Shown: piece after piece, positions 1 to 8,566 of the stretch
How the letters are laid out: the number at the start of each line of letters is the position of its first letter
Numbering within the stretch: position 1 is the first letter of the stretch
NCBI RefSeq assembly: GCF_000300875.1
Contig: NZ_AMSG01000007.1
Span: forward strand, 78,863-142,862
Direction of reading: 5' to 3'
DNA length: 64,000 bases
Source of the DNA: Galbibacter marinus
GTDB lineage: Bacteria > Bacteroidota > Bacteroidia > Flavobacteriales > Flavobacteriaceae
Position numbers and translations under genes: made by a program
The notes under the pieces: model-generated
Seen by the model: the letters and a program-made list of their open reading frames with translations, nothing else
What the model was told of the DNA's origin: nothing
Databases searched by the model: none

Positions 1-179
1 AATTCTGCTTTAGATTTCAGATCGGCTACTTTACCTTTGGTTTTACAAAGTTTAATGTCTTCGGCATCAAAAAGTACGATGCCTGCACTATCATATCCTC
101 TGTATTCGAGACGTTCAAGACCTTTGGTCACTATTGGATAGGCTTGCTTGCCCCCAATATATCCAACTATTCCACACAT
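1..179 (-). CDS. glmS: Glutamine--fructose-6-phosphate aminotransferase, N-terminal part (runs off left edge)
   Basis: The reverse strand from 179 reads [10 protein letters not shown], the invariant start of GlmS, in which Cys2 becomes the N-terminal nucleophile of the glutaminase domain after Met removal. About 59 codons are present and include the RGYDSAG block of the class II amidotransferase domain. The enzyme makes glucosamine-6-phosphate for peptidoglycan and LPS precursors in the cytoplasm. It lies 21 bp downstream of the DUF4270 gene on the same strand and is probably the last gene of a leftward operon. The isomerase half is outside the window. Confidence 0.95.
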   Translation of the reverse strand, partial: MCGIVGYIGGKQAYPIVTKGLERLEYRGYDSAGIVLFDAEDIKLCKTKGKVADLKSKAE

Positions 180-200
180 AAAATTTTTCTTTAAATCGGT

Positions 201-1850
201 TTATTTTTCAGGTTCAGTATAGTATATTTCTAATTTAAGTTTTTTATCACTTACATCATTAGGAACATTATTTCCATAAAGGACTGTTCCTTGAAAATTA
301 GGTATACTGGCTTGAGGAACTTTTATTAAACGTGAATCAGACTCTAATATTGCAGAAACACTTGCCGCATTTAAAATACTGTTCGTAGTGCTTAATCCAA
401 GTTTGATATTTAAAGAATCATTTTTAATGAGGTTATTGATATAATTTGTGATTCTAAATTTATACCGAGGTCCAACACTATTCTCCTCATCCAATCTGCC
501 GTCGAAGATAGCGTAGCTCGTAGAATCGACCCCCGTATTCTGGCTTAAATCAACAGTATAGTCGATTAACGGTCGTTCATTTTGATAATCGTATAGGTAA
601 ATTCTCTTTGGAAGGGTCTCTGTTCCACCCTGACCTATTGCTGTTTCATCCACATAAAAAATCAAGTTGGCTTCATTGATTAGCCATCCTTTTGATTTGG
701 CTTCTTGGAGCTCATTAAGCGCATCTCCACTTCCATTTGATATATCAACCTCCACTATAGACCCTGCGCCACCTTGAATATACAATCTCGAGGCGTCTTG
801 ATTGGTGAACTGATCCGCAATTTGTTGTGGATATGGATCATTACTTAAATAGTTTACTTTGTTTGCTGTATTGGCGCTAAGGGAAAGTTTTACGGATTTT
901 TCAGAAACAATTGCCTCTCCTTCACTATCAGTATTATCATATTGATAGTGAACCTCTATATAACCATTAGAAACATCGAGTAGCATCGCCAAATCATTAT
1001 TGGCGGTTTCCATACTCACGTATACACCCCTTAAATATTCCTGGAAATTATTAGCACTTAACAATGGACTTTTGCCTTCATTATTTATTATCTTCTCCTG
1101 GAAAAATTGTGTATTAAGCGCAATACGAAGCCTAGGTGCTAATCTTTCAGAAGGAACTTCAGATTCATCCTCATCTGGTGTATTTGGATCATCTTCATTA
1201 TTAAAGTAAAGCAATTCTTCTTGATTAATTTCAACATCGCCATCAAAGAGCACCGTAGAAATAAATTCAGTAGGATCTTCATTAGAATAATACGCTTTAG
1301 CCTCTTGGAAATTTGTCTCTGGATCTAGTACTCTTAAATATTTGGTATACTCATTAACTTTTAAATTAAAAGTTGCATTTATATTTCCAAATATGGAATC
1401 CACCCTATAATCTTTAGGTTTAGATGAATCATCACTAATGGTATCACTAACAAGAGTACTATAAAATGGTATGTGAAGGTATACCTCAGTGACCACTTCA
1501 TTTTCTTGGTTATCAGCAGAGGAGTCTTCATTTGCCTGTGAAACATCTCCAAAGGTCGGGTTGGAACTTGGAAGTGATAACTGAGAGGCAAAAGAGGCTT
1601 TTTGAACTCCAAAAATTGGATGCTTATAATCTGCCAATTGATAACCACTCAATCCATCTGTTCTTACAGCTGATAATTTTCTGTTATACGCCTTGACATC
1701 ATAACTGATCTTATTGATATTGGTAGAACCATCATCCACAATATCAACTCCAATGGTATTGTAGTCACGCTCACAAGCCGTAAAAAAAATAACACCACTC
1801 ATCACAAGTAGTGTTACTAAAACATTGCTTTTTAAAATATTTTTTATCAT
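201..1850 (-). CDS. DUF4270 lipoprotein
   Basis: This 549-residue exported lipoprotein has a basic N-terminus, a hydrophobic stretch and a lipobox ending at Cys26 (FFTAC), followed by ERDYNTIGVDIV, typical of the DUF4270 family of Bacteroidota. The rest is a beta-rich, asparagine- and acid-rich extracytoplasmic protein with no catalytic motif that I recognise. It sits between the GT5-like gene (15 bp upstream) and glmS (21 bp downstream), an arrangement I know from many flavobacteria. A role in the cell envelope is likely, but the function is unknown. Confidence 0.85.
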   Translation of the reverse strand: MIKNILKSNVLVTLLVMSGVIFFTACERDYNTIGVDIVDDGSTNINKISYDVKAYNRKLSAVRTDGLSGYQLADYKHPIFGVQKASFASQLSLPSSNPTFGDVSQANEDSSADNQENEVVTEVYLHIPFYSTLVSDTISDDSSKPKDYRVDSIFGNINATFNLKVNEYTKYLRVLDPETNFQEAKAYYSNEDPTEFISTVLFDGDVEINQEELLYFNNEDDPNTPDEDESEVPSERLAPRLRIALNTQFFQEKIINNEGKSPLLSANNFQEYLRGVYVSMETANNDLAMLLDVSNGYIEVHYQYDNTDSEGEAIVSEKSVKLSLSANTANKVNYLSNDPYPQQIADQFTNQDASRLYIQGGAGSIVEVDISNGSGDALNELQEAKSKGWLINEANLIFYVDETAIGQGGTETLPKRIYLYDYQNERPLIDYTVDLSQNTGVDSTSYAIFDGRLDEENSVGPRYKFRITNYINNLIKNDSLNIKLGLSTTNSILNAASVSAILESDSRLIKVPQASIPNFQGTVLYGNNVPNDVSDKKLKLEIYYTEPEK

Positions 1851-1865
1851 CTCGAATCCTCTGGA

Positions 1866-2675
1866 TTAACTTAATACTTTGCTCTGGTAAAAATTTATGT
1901 AGGCTTCCTCAAATTCAAAAATAGGAACATGAGGCAGCACTGGTTTAGTAAGCGAGTCAATATGCTTTTTTAAATCATCAGGTAATTCCTCCGAAGCAAC
2001 CACTACCGCATCCGAATGATCAACAGCCACTTTCAACAAGTTACTGTAGTTAGGCGTTTCTAGTGAAGCAACATCTTTTTGATCAATACCATCAAATTTA
2101 ATCTTATCTAGCATTCCATTATCTAACGTACCCTCAAAACCTTTGTTGTAAACCGATGTTACAATTTTACTCCCTGTGAAAAGTGGCTCATCAGCGTAGT
2201 ATTTTTTAAGATATAATGGCAACAAAGAAGCCATCCAACCGTGAACATGAATAATATCAGGATTCCAGTTGAGTTTTTTAACAGTCTCTACTACACCCTT
2301 TGCAAAGAATATAGCCCTTTCATCATTGTCTGGAAATAGATTTCCATCCTCATCTGAAAAGGTCGCTTTGCGTTTGAAGTATTCTTCGTTATCGATAAAA
2401 TAAACTTGAATTCTCTCCTTTGGTATGGAAGCTACCTTGATAATTAAAGGCATATCCATATCGTTGACAACAAGGTTCATTCCGGATAGACGAATTACCT
2501 CGTGTAGTTGATGCCTTCTTTCATTAATGTTTCCAAATCTGGGCATAAAGATTCGTATCTGTCCACCTCTGTCATTCACCATCCTAGGACTCTCATAAGC
2601 CATTGAGGAGACCTCGTTTTCCGGCAAATAAGGAACCATCTCAGAAGCGACAAATAATACTCTTTTGTCTGTCAT
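1866..2675 (-). CDS. Glycogen/starch synthase-like protein, GT5 N-terminal domain only
   Basis: The 269-residue protein begins RVLFVASEMVPY and carries DIIHVHGWMASLLPLYLK, matching the N-terminal Rossmann half of GT5 glycogen synthases. The usual KVGGL ADP-glucose loop near the start is replaced by a non-matching stretch (ENEVSSMAYE). The C-terminal catalytic half (about 200 residues in full GlgA) is missing and the ORF ends cleanly. Real glycogen synthase activity is therefore doubtful, and a regulatory or other role is possible. It is the first gene of the leftward operon with DUF4270 and glmS and is divergent from panC. Flavobacterial genomes commonly label this gene glycogen synthase. Confidence 0.75.
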   Translation of the reverse strand: MTDKRVLFVASEMVPYLPENEVSSMAYESPRMVNDRGGQIRIFMPRFGNINERRHQLHEVIRLSGMNLVVNDMDMPLIIKVASIPKERIQVYFIDNEEYFKRKATFSDEDGNLFPDNDERAIFFAKGVVETVKKLNWNPDIIHVHGWMASLLPLYLKKYYADEPLFTGSKIVTSVYNKGFEGTLDNGMLDKIKFDGIDQKDVASLETPNYSNLLKVAVDHSDAVVVASEELPDDLKKHIDSLTKPVLPHVPIFEFEEAYINFYQSKVLS

Positions 2676-2783
2676 ATAATCTATTTATTACTTTCAACTA
2701 AAGGTTAAAGCACGCAAAAATACAAAAAATATGCCTAATTCGTTTAATTTATATAGCTTTGCAGGCTGTTAATTTTAAAACTG

Positions 2784-3632
2784 ATGCGCGTTTTTAAACA
2801 AAAAGAAGCATTAATTTCTCAGCTGAGCGCAGAGAAAAACAATCACAAAACCATCGGATTAGTCCCTACTATGGGTGCATTACACAAGGGACACCTCTCT
2901 TTAGTATCACGCGCTTTAGAGGAAAATGACCTTGTCGTTGTCAGTATTTTTGTCAACCCGACGCAATTCAATAATCCTGAAGATTTAGCCAAATATCCCA
3001 AAACATTAGATAAGGATGTTGGTTTATTAGAAGAACTCAATGATCAGATCATCATTTTTGCTCCTTCAGCAGAAGAGATGTACCAAGATGATATCACCTC
3101 CGAAAAATTTGATTTTGACGGCTTGGAATTCCAAATGGAAGGCAAATTTAGACCTGGCCACTTTGATGGAGTCGGCACTATAGTCAAAAAACTTTTCAAT
3201 ACTGTAACCCCAGATAGGGCTTATTTTGGTGAAAAAGACTACCAACAACTTCAGATAATTAAAAAGCTTACAGAAAAAGAGCAGTTAGATGTTCAAATCA
3301 TAGAATGCCCCATTACTAGAGAGAGTAGTGGGCTAGCAATGAGTTCGAGAAACGAACGCCTCCCAAAAGATTTGAGAAATAAAGCTGCTTTTATTTATAA
3401 AACCATTTCAAAGGCAAAAGAAAAATTCAGCACTCAAAGCATCCAACAAACTCTTGATTGGATTAATGATCAATTCGTAAACCACGAGGACTTTGAATTA
3501 GAATACGTAGAAATAGCGGATCAAAAAACGCTAAAATCTGTTAAAGTCAAAAAAAATGGCGAGCATTATCGTTTATTTGTGGCCGTATATGCAAATGACA
3601 TACGACTTATAGATACAATTGCTTTAAATTAA
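2784..3632 (+). CDS. panC: Pantothenate synthetase (pantoate--beta-alanine ligase)
   Basis: PanC makes pantothenate from pantoate and beta-alanine with ATP in the cytoplasm. The 282-residue length is normal. The HxGH-type nucleotide-binding block appears as PTMGALHKGH (residues 28-37), with FVNPTQFN, GEKDYQQL and the KMSKS-like SSRNERL downstream. It is followed 12 bp later by panD, which supplies its beta-alanine, so the two form a vitamin B5 module. A TAGCTTTG element at 2754-2761 could be the -7 box, but I see no well-spaced -33 TTG. Confidence 0.97.
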   Translation: MRVFKQKEALISQLSAEKNNHKTIGLVPTMGALHKGHLSLVSRALEENDLVVVSIFVNPTQFNNPEDLAKYPKTLDKDVGLLEELNDQIIIFAPSAEEMYQDDITSEKFDFDGLEFQMEGKFRPGHFDGVGTIVKKLFNTVTPDRAYFGEKDYQQLQIIKKLTEKEQLDVQIIECPITRESSGLAMSSRNERLPKDLRNKAAFIYKTISKAKEKFSTQSIQQTLDWINDQFVNHEDFELEYVEIADQKTLKSVKVKKNGEHYRLFVAVYANDIRLIDTIALN

Positions 3633-3644
3633 TACCTTTGTAGC

Positions 3645-3995
3645 ATGCAAATTGAAGTAGTAAAGTCCAAAATACACAGAGTAAAGGTCACAGGAGCAGA
3701 CCTTAACTACATTGGTAGTATCACCATCGATGAAGCATTGATGGAGGCTTCCAATATCATTGAAGGAGAAAAGGTACAGATCGTTAATGTGAACAACGGT
3801 GAGCGTCTTGAAACATATGCCATTAAAGGCAATCGAAACAGTGGGGAAATCACCCTAAATGGGCCTGCTGCACGACGTGTTCAACGCGGAGACATCATTA
3901 TCATTATCGCCTACGGCACGCTTGATTTCCAGGAGGCCAAGCACTTTAAACCTTCCATTATTTTCCCTAACGAAAATGATAATTCTTTAAAGTAA
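3645..3995 (+). CDS. panD: Aspartate 1-decarboxylase proenzyme
   Basis: PanD decarboxylates aspartate to beta-alanine using a pyruvoyl group made by self-cleavage. At 116 residues it has the normal size. The cleavage site is visible as Gly24-Ser25 in NYIGSIT, and the GERLETYAI and [11 protein letters not shown] blocks of the family are intact. It sits 12 bp after panC. The next gene starts 1 bp after its stop, so translational coupling is likely. Confidence 0.97.
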   Translation: MQIEVVKSKIHRVKVTGADLNYIGSITIDEALMEASNIIEGEKVQIVNVNNGERLETYAIKGNRNSGEITLNGPAARRVQRGDIIIIIAYGTLDFQEAKHFKPSIIFPNENDNSLK

Positions 3996-3996
3996 G

Positions 3997-4962
3997 GTGA
4001 ATTCCAGATTAAAAAACATACTTAAAAATACACTCCCACTATTGCTGGGAGTTTTTTTAATCGGTTATTCATATTCGATAACCTCAGCGGAGGATCGAAA
4101 AAACATAGTAGAAGCCATCAAAGAGGCCAACTACTTCTGGGTTATCATATCCCTTATACTGGGGCTTCTAAGTCATCTATGTAGAGCAGTCCGATGGAAC
4201 TTGTTACTAAAACCTTTAGGCTATCAACCACGACTGATCAACAACATTATGGCTATATTTACAGCCTATTTAGCCAATTTAGGAATTCCACGCTCTGGTG
4301 AATTACTAAGAGCCACCACTATCAGCACCTATGAAAATATCCCATTCCAAAAAGGATTTGGAACAATTATAGCTGAGCGTGTAATTGATGTAATTATGCT
4401 ACTGCTAATTGTTCTTATCACAGGGATTCTACAGACTGAGATCATTCTTGATTATTTTGCCGCAAAACAAATCAATTACATCAAACTCATCGCATTGGGT
4501 GTTGGATTGCTGATTTTCGGAAGCCTATTCTTGTTCTTTATAAAGAAAGCTAAAAGTGGGATTTTATTAAAGATTAAACACATAGTTCAAGGCTTAATCG
4601 AAGGTGTAAGTAGCGTTTTTCAGATGAAAAATAAGGGTTTATTTATCATCTATACCATTGCGATTTGGGTATTGTATATCGCCATGTTTTGGGTGGTGAA
4701 ATTTTCCATCCCACAAACAGCTGATCTTCCAGTAAGCGCTATCTTAGCTGCCTTTGTTGCAGGTGCCTTTGCTATGACTGCCACCAATGGTGGAATAGGT
4801 TTATACCCTATTGCTGTTAGCAACATCCTTTTGATTTACGGGATAAGTAAAACTACGGGAGACGCATTTGGGTGGATCATGTGGTCTTCACAAACGATCA
4901 TGGTGGTTCTCTTTGGAGCAATCTCATTTCTTTTACTCCCGATAATTAATAAAAACAAATAA
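3997..4962 (+). CDS. UPF0104 / lysylphosphatidylglycerol synthase TM-domain membrane protein
   Basis: This 321-residue integral membrane protein has about eight hydrophobic segments and the family signatures LLSHLCRAVRWNLLL and LGIPRSGELLRA, with an acidic/arginine motif AERVIDVIMLL. This is the flippase-like membrane domain found in MprF, here without a synthetase domain. It probably moves a lipid-linked substrate across the inner membrane. Translation starts at GTG 3997, one base after the panD stop, so it is in the pan operon. I see no evidence that it acts in pantothenate synthesis. Confidence 0.85.
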   Translation: MNSRLKNILKNTLPLLLGVFLIGYSYSITSAEDRKNIVEAIKEANYFWVIISLILGLLSHLCRAVRWNLLLKPLGYQPRLINNIMAIFTAYLANLGIPRSGELLRATTISTYENIPFQKGFGTIIAERVIDVIMLLLIVLITGILQTEIILDYFAAKQINYIKLIALGVGLLIFGSLFLFFIKKAKSGILLKIKHIVQGLIEGVSSVFQMKNKGLFIIYTIAIWVLYIAMFWVVKFSIPQTADLPVSAILAAFVAGAFAMTATNGGIGLYPIAVSNILLIYGISKTTGDAFGWIMWSSQTIMVVLFGAISFLLLPIINKNK

Positions 4963-4996
4963 TTTCTTATCTTTCCGATTCCAAATCTTATGTATC

Positions 4997-6142
4997 ATGA
5001 AAAAGAATGCCCTGGCAAGCATTTTAATATTGCTATGCACATACTTTAGCCTTGCTCAAGTCACATCAACTTCTATAGAGTCCATTAAACTCGCTGAGAA
5101 ACGAAACATAAAACTTTATGTACCCGAAGATTACAGCCCAGAGAAGACCTATCCCCTTGTGGTCGTTTTAGACGCTGATTACCTATTTGACATTACAGTT
5201 GGAAATGTAAAGTTCTACACTCATAAGGATAAAATGCCACAGTGTATTATTGTGGGAATTGATCAGGGACAAAGCCGATATGAAGATTGTTATTACAATC
5301 CAGACAGCGGTTTTCCGGATAAAAAAGGAAATGCGTTCTTTGAGTTCATCGGCATGGAACTCATTCCAATGGTAGCTAAGAATTACAATTTAGCTAATTT
5401 TAAGGCTATTATAGGCCATGGTATCACAGCCAATTTCACCAATTATTTCCTATTTAAGAAATCACCGCTCTTTAACGCTTATATAGAATTATCACCTTCC
5501 TTTGCCCCACTAATGGAGAGTAAAGTTCCTAAACGTTTAAGCGAATTAGAACAAATGGTATTTTACTACCTAGCAACAGCAAATGAAGACGAAACTGAAA
5601 ATCAACAACGCATTGAAGTGTTTCACAACCAGACAAAAGGATATAACAACGATCAATTACATTTCTACTATAACAATTTTCAGAATGCTGATCATTATTC
5701 TGTTGCTTCTTTTGGTATTCCGATAGCTTTTGACCAGTTCTTTAAAGTTTATAAACCTATAAGCGTGAAAGAATACAAACAAGAGATCCTTACCTACAAT
5801 GGCCCTATTATTGAGTATTTGACTGAAAAATACGCCACTATTGAAACCTTATTTGGATTTAAAAAACAGGTTAGTCTAAATGACATGATGGCTATTTATG
5901 CTGGGGCCAAGAAAAAAGAAGACTTAGAGTCCATAAAAGAATTGAGCAAAATTGCCAAAAGTGAATATCCAAATACGATGCTTGGGTTCTTCTGGGAAGC
6001 GGAGTATTTGGAGCAATTAGGGGAACCAAAAAAGGCTCTTCGCACCTATGAAAAGGCTTTTGGCATGAGTGAAATTGATTTTGCCACCAAAGATCTAGCT
6101 TTAGAGCGAATGGAATCGCTAAAGGCTGATTTTGGATGGTAA
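4997..6142 (+). CDS. Exported alpha/beta-hydrolase-fold protein of the esterase D type, nucleophile apparently lost
   Basis: The 381-residue protein has a signal peptide (cleavage likely after LA at 20, before QV), an esterase-D-like core with VVVLDADYLF and IIVGIDQG, and an alpha-helical TPR-like C-terminus (SEYPNTMLGFFWEAEYLEQL). Where family members have the G-x-S-x-G nucleophile elbow, this one reads IIGHGITANF, so Gly142 replaces the expected serine. The later NADHYS histidine is kept. It may be a pseudoenzyme or a binding protein. Its expression is probably separate from the pan operon (34-bp gap). Confidence 0.75.
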   Translation: MKKNALASILILLCTYFSLAQVTSTSIESIKLAEKRNIKLYVPEDYSPEKTYPLVVVLDADYLFDITVGNVKFYTHKDKMPQCIIVGIDQGQSRYEDCYYNPDSGFPDKKGNAFFEFIGMELIPMVAKNYNLANFKAIIGHGITANFTNYFLFKKSPLFNAYIELSPSFAPLMESKVPKRLSELEQMVFYYLATANEDETENQQRIEVFHNQTKGYNNDQLHFYYNNFQNADHYSVASFGIPIAFDQFFKVYKPISVKEYKQEILTYNGPIIEYLTEKYATIETLFGFKKQVSLNDMMAIYAGAKKKEDLESIKELSKIAKSEYPNTMLGFFWEAEYLEQLGEPKKALRTYEKAFGMSEIDFATKDLALERMESLKADFGW

Positions 6143-6144
6143 TC

Positions 6145-7164
6145 TTAAAGAGTAGACTCTCGTTTTACTAAACTAGATTTGATAATTTCAGTGACAAAAG
6201 GCCTATTTTCATAATCAGGATCCTCTAGACGCTTAATTAGTAAATCAGCGGCTTTCTCACCAATTTCTTCACCTCCTTGACTTACGGTGGTAAGCGAAGG
6301 GCTACTACTTATGGAGATAATGCCATCAGTGAATCCTATAATAGAGATATCCTCAGGGGCTGATTTGCCCATTTTTTGCGCTATTTTCATGGCTGAAACT
6401 GCAAAGAACTCCGTTACCCCGAACACGGCATCAACGGTATGGTTTACAAGTAAATCTTCTATAACCTCTGATCCTCCATAGGGATCTTCGACCTTGACAA
6501 TTAAATTATCGTCCACTTCAATTCCGTTGTCTTCTAAAGCTTTTCGGTAGCCTTGAGTCCGCAAATTACCAACGCTCATATAATCTGGCATACTGATAAG
6601 AGCGATATTCTTACGGCCCGATTCAATCAAATAGGTTACCGCATTGTATGCCCCTTGGAAGTCATCAATAATAACTTTGTCACATTCGACCTGATCGGTA
6701 ACACGGTCGATCATAACCACTGGCATTCCTTGGTTAATAACCTCTTTAATATGGTGGAAATCTTGTTTGTTTTCTGTTCCCATCGAAAGAGACATGATAA
6801 ATCCGTCTATACTTCCATTGGCAAGCATTTGCATATTAATCACCTCTTTATCAAAAGATTCGTTTGAGATACAAACAATTACATTATATCCTTTTTCCGT
6901 GGCTAAACGTTCAATTCCTGTGATCACAGAGGAGAAAAAATAATGGACAATTTCGGGAAGGATGATTCCAAGATTTTTAGTTTTTTGATTCTTCAAACTC
7001 AAGGCAATATTATTAGGCTTATAGTGGTGCTCTTTTGCGAATGCCTGAATAATCTCCTTGGTCTTTTCACTAATTTCTGGACTGTCTTTCAGCGCCTTAG
7101 AAACAGTAGATATCGACACATTGAATCGTCTTGAAATCTCTTTTAGCGTTATTTTTTGCCTCAT
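6145..7164 (-). CDS. LacI-family transcriptional regulator
   Basis: The 339-residue protein has an N-terminal LacI HTH (ITLKEISRRFNVSISTVSKAL) with hinge helix region ALSLKNQKTKNLGIILPE, followed by a periplasmic-binding-protein-like effector domain (IGIERLATEKGYNVIVCIS, DGFIMSL, MPVVMIDRV). Such regulators usually respond to a sugar or nucleoside. No sugar-utilisation genes are adjacent: it is convergent with the hydrolase gene (2-bp gap) and an acyl transferase lies 246 bp upstream. Target and ligand cannot be read from this window. Confidence 0.93.
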   Translation of the reverse strand: MRQKITLKEISRRFNVSISTVSKALKDSPEISEKTKEIIQAFAKEHHYKPNNIALSLKNQKTKNLGIILPEIVHYFFSSVITGIERLATEKGYNVIVCISNESFDKEVINMQMLANGSIDGFIMSLSMGTENKQDFHHIKEVINQGMPVVMIDRVTDQVECDKVIIDDFQGAYNAVTYLIESGRKNIALISMPDYMSVGNLRTQGYRKALEDNGIEVDDNLIVKVEDPYGGSEVIEDLLVNHTVDAVFGVTEFFAVSAMKIAQKMGKSAPEDISIIGFTDGIISISSSPSLTTVSQGGEEIGEKAADLLIKRLEDPDYENRPFVTEIIKSSLVKRESTL

Positions 7165-7410
7165 TTTCCTTTTCCTTTATTGCGAAATCAAAATTAAGCT
7201 TTTTATCCTATCCACCGCAATTTCATGATAACATTACGGCATAATTGCAGATTTTGATTCAAATGATATTTAATTTTAACAAAAACTCATTTCCTTTTGG
7301 GCCTTCCTTTTACTAAATGGCTCATTATTGTAAATATACAGATTTTTTTCAGGTTATTTTTCAAAAGGGATTCTGCCAAAAAAAGAATTACTTATATAAC
7401 TTATAGTGTC

Positions 7411-8385
7411 TTATAGTACCATCAAATTACATCCCCTTATATCGGAGTGATCAAAACGACCAATTACCTCAAAGGAATCTCCTTTTAATTTTCCTAAATC
7501 CTGTGTGGCAATAAATGAACAGGAATTCAAATTAGCAAGGTCGATAATATTCATCCCTCCGGATTTGCCAGCTGGCAATAAACTCAAAGGATCTTCTGGG
7601 TCTCTTATGATAATTCTCATCCAGGGTGGACAACCAAAAACTCCATCACCTTTTGAATATGCTTGTGAGAGTAATTCCGTCATTCCATATTCCGAGTGGA
7701 TATGTTCAAGGCCAAAACCATTTTTTAGTAATTGATGTAGCTCACTACGGATGAGTTCCTTTCTCCTTCCTTTCATCCCCCCGGTCTCCATGACAATAGT
7801 GTTTCTAAGGGAAAACTGGTGCTTCTCAATAAGATCTAAAAGGGCAAATGATACACCGATTAGTAGGATTTTTTTTCCTGATTGATCCAGCTCCTTTAAT
7901 CGAATTGCAAGCTCATCAATGTTGTGCAAATAGAAACCACTGTCCTTTGCCCCTGACTGCTTAATCATATCATTGGCCATATAAATAAGTGAAGAGCCTG
8001 TTCTCTCAAGATAAGATGGTAACAAAGCTAGCACTGTATAGTCTTTGATTTCACTGTAGAAGTGAGTAAATCCTTGCCTAAAACTTTGCTCATACACCCC
8101 CAAATCAGTAACGTAATGCTTACTCGTTATACTTCCAGTGGTACCACTACTTGTAAAAATAATATCTGTTGAATCCGTATGACAAGTTACCTTTCGGGAT
8201 TTAAAAAATTCGATTGGCAAAAATGGAATCTGCTCAATTTGAGTTACCTCTTTGGGTGTTATACCAAGGTGGTTACAAAATTCTTGATAGGTTTCATTAG
8301 CTCTATACTGAAATCCAAATACCTCCAAAGCCACTTTATTAAAGTCCTTATCAGATTGAATATTAAAAATAGCGTGGGGATCCAT
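7411..8385 (-). CDS. LuxE/PaaK-type acyl-transferase (acyl-protein synthetase-like)
   Basis: The 324-residue protein resembles the ANL-related LuxE family. It has the adenylate-binding P-loop FTSSGTTGSITSKHYV, the HSEYGMTELLSQAYS block and a C-terminal GRFDHSDIRGC segment. LuxE activates fatty acids as acyl-adenylates and holds them as thioesters. No lux or polyketide genes are nearby, so the acyl acceptor is unknown, and flavobacteria often carry this as an orphan gene. It is monocistronic, with 246 bp before the LacI gene. Confidence 0.8.
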   Translation of the reverse strand: MDPHAIFNIQSDKDFNKVALEVFGFQYRANETYQEFCNHLGITPKEVTQIEQIPFLPIEFFKSRKVTCHTDSTDIIFTSSGTTGSITSKHYVTDLGVYEQSFRQGFTHFYSEIKDYTVLALLPSYLERTGSSLIYMANDMIKQSGAKDSGFYLHNIDELAIRLKELDQSGKKILLIGVSFALLDLIEKHQFSLRNTIVMETGGMKGRRKELIRSELHQLLKNGFGLEHIHSEYGMTELLSQAYSKGDGVFGCPPWMRIIIRDPEDPLSLLPAGKSGGMNIIDLANLNSCSFIATQDLGKLKGDSFEVIGRFDHSDIRGCNLMVL

Positions 8386-8513
8386 AAACTTTATTTAACC
8401 CGACAAAAATACACAAAATAGTAAGGACATATTCATTGTCACGCTATGCTTTTGTAAAGTATAGAATTATCTTAAAAAAAATTGGTTTCATCATTAAATT
8501 CGTAAATTAGAAA

Positions 8514-8534
8514 AAGGCTGCCAAAGGCAACCTT
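8514..8534 (-). terminator. Rho-independent terminator after the TonB receptor gene
   Basis: On the reverse strand AAGG and the GCC(TTT)GGC core fold into a hairpin with one mismatch, followed by five Ts. It lies 33 bp past the stop of the TonB receptor gene, in the right orientation to end that leftward transcript. Confidence 0.7.
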
Positions 8535-8566
8535 CATTTAAAAATAATCAAAACCGTACTATCTCG

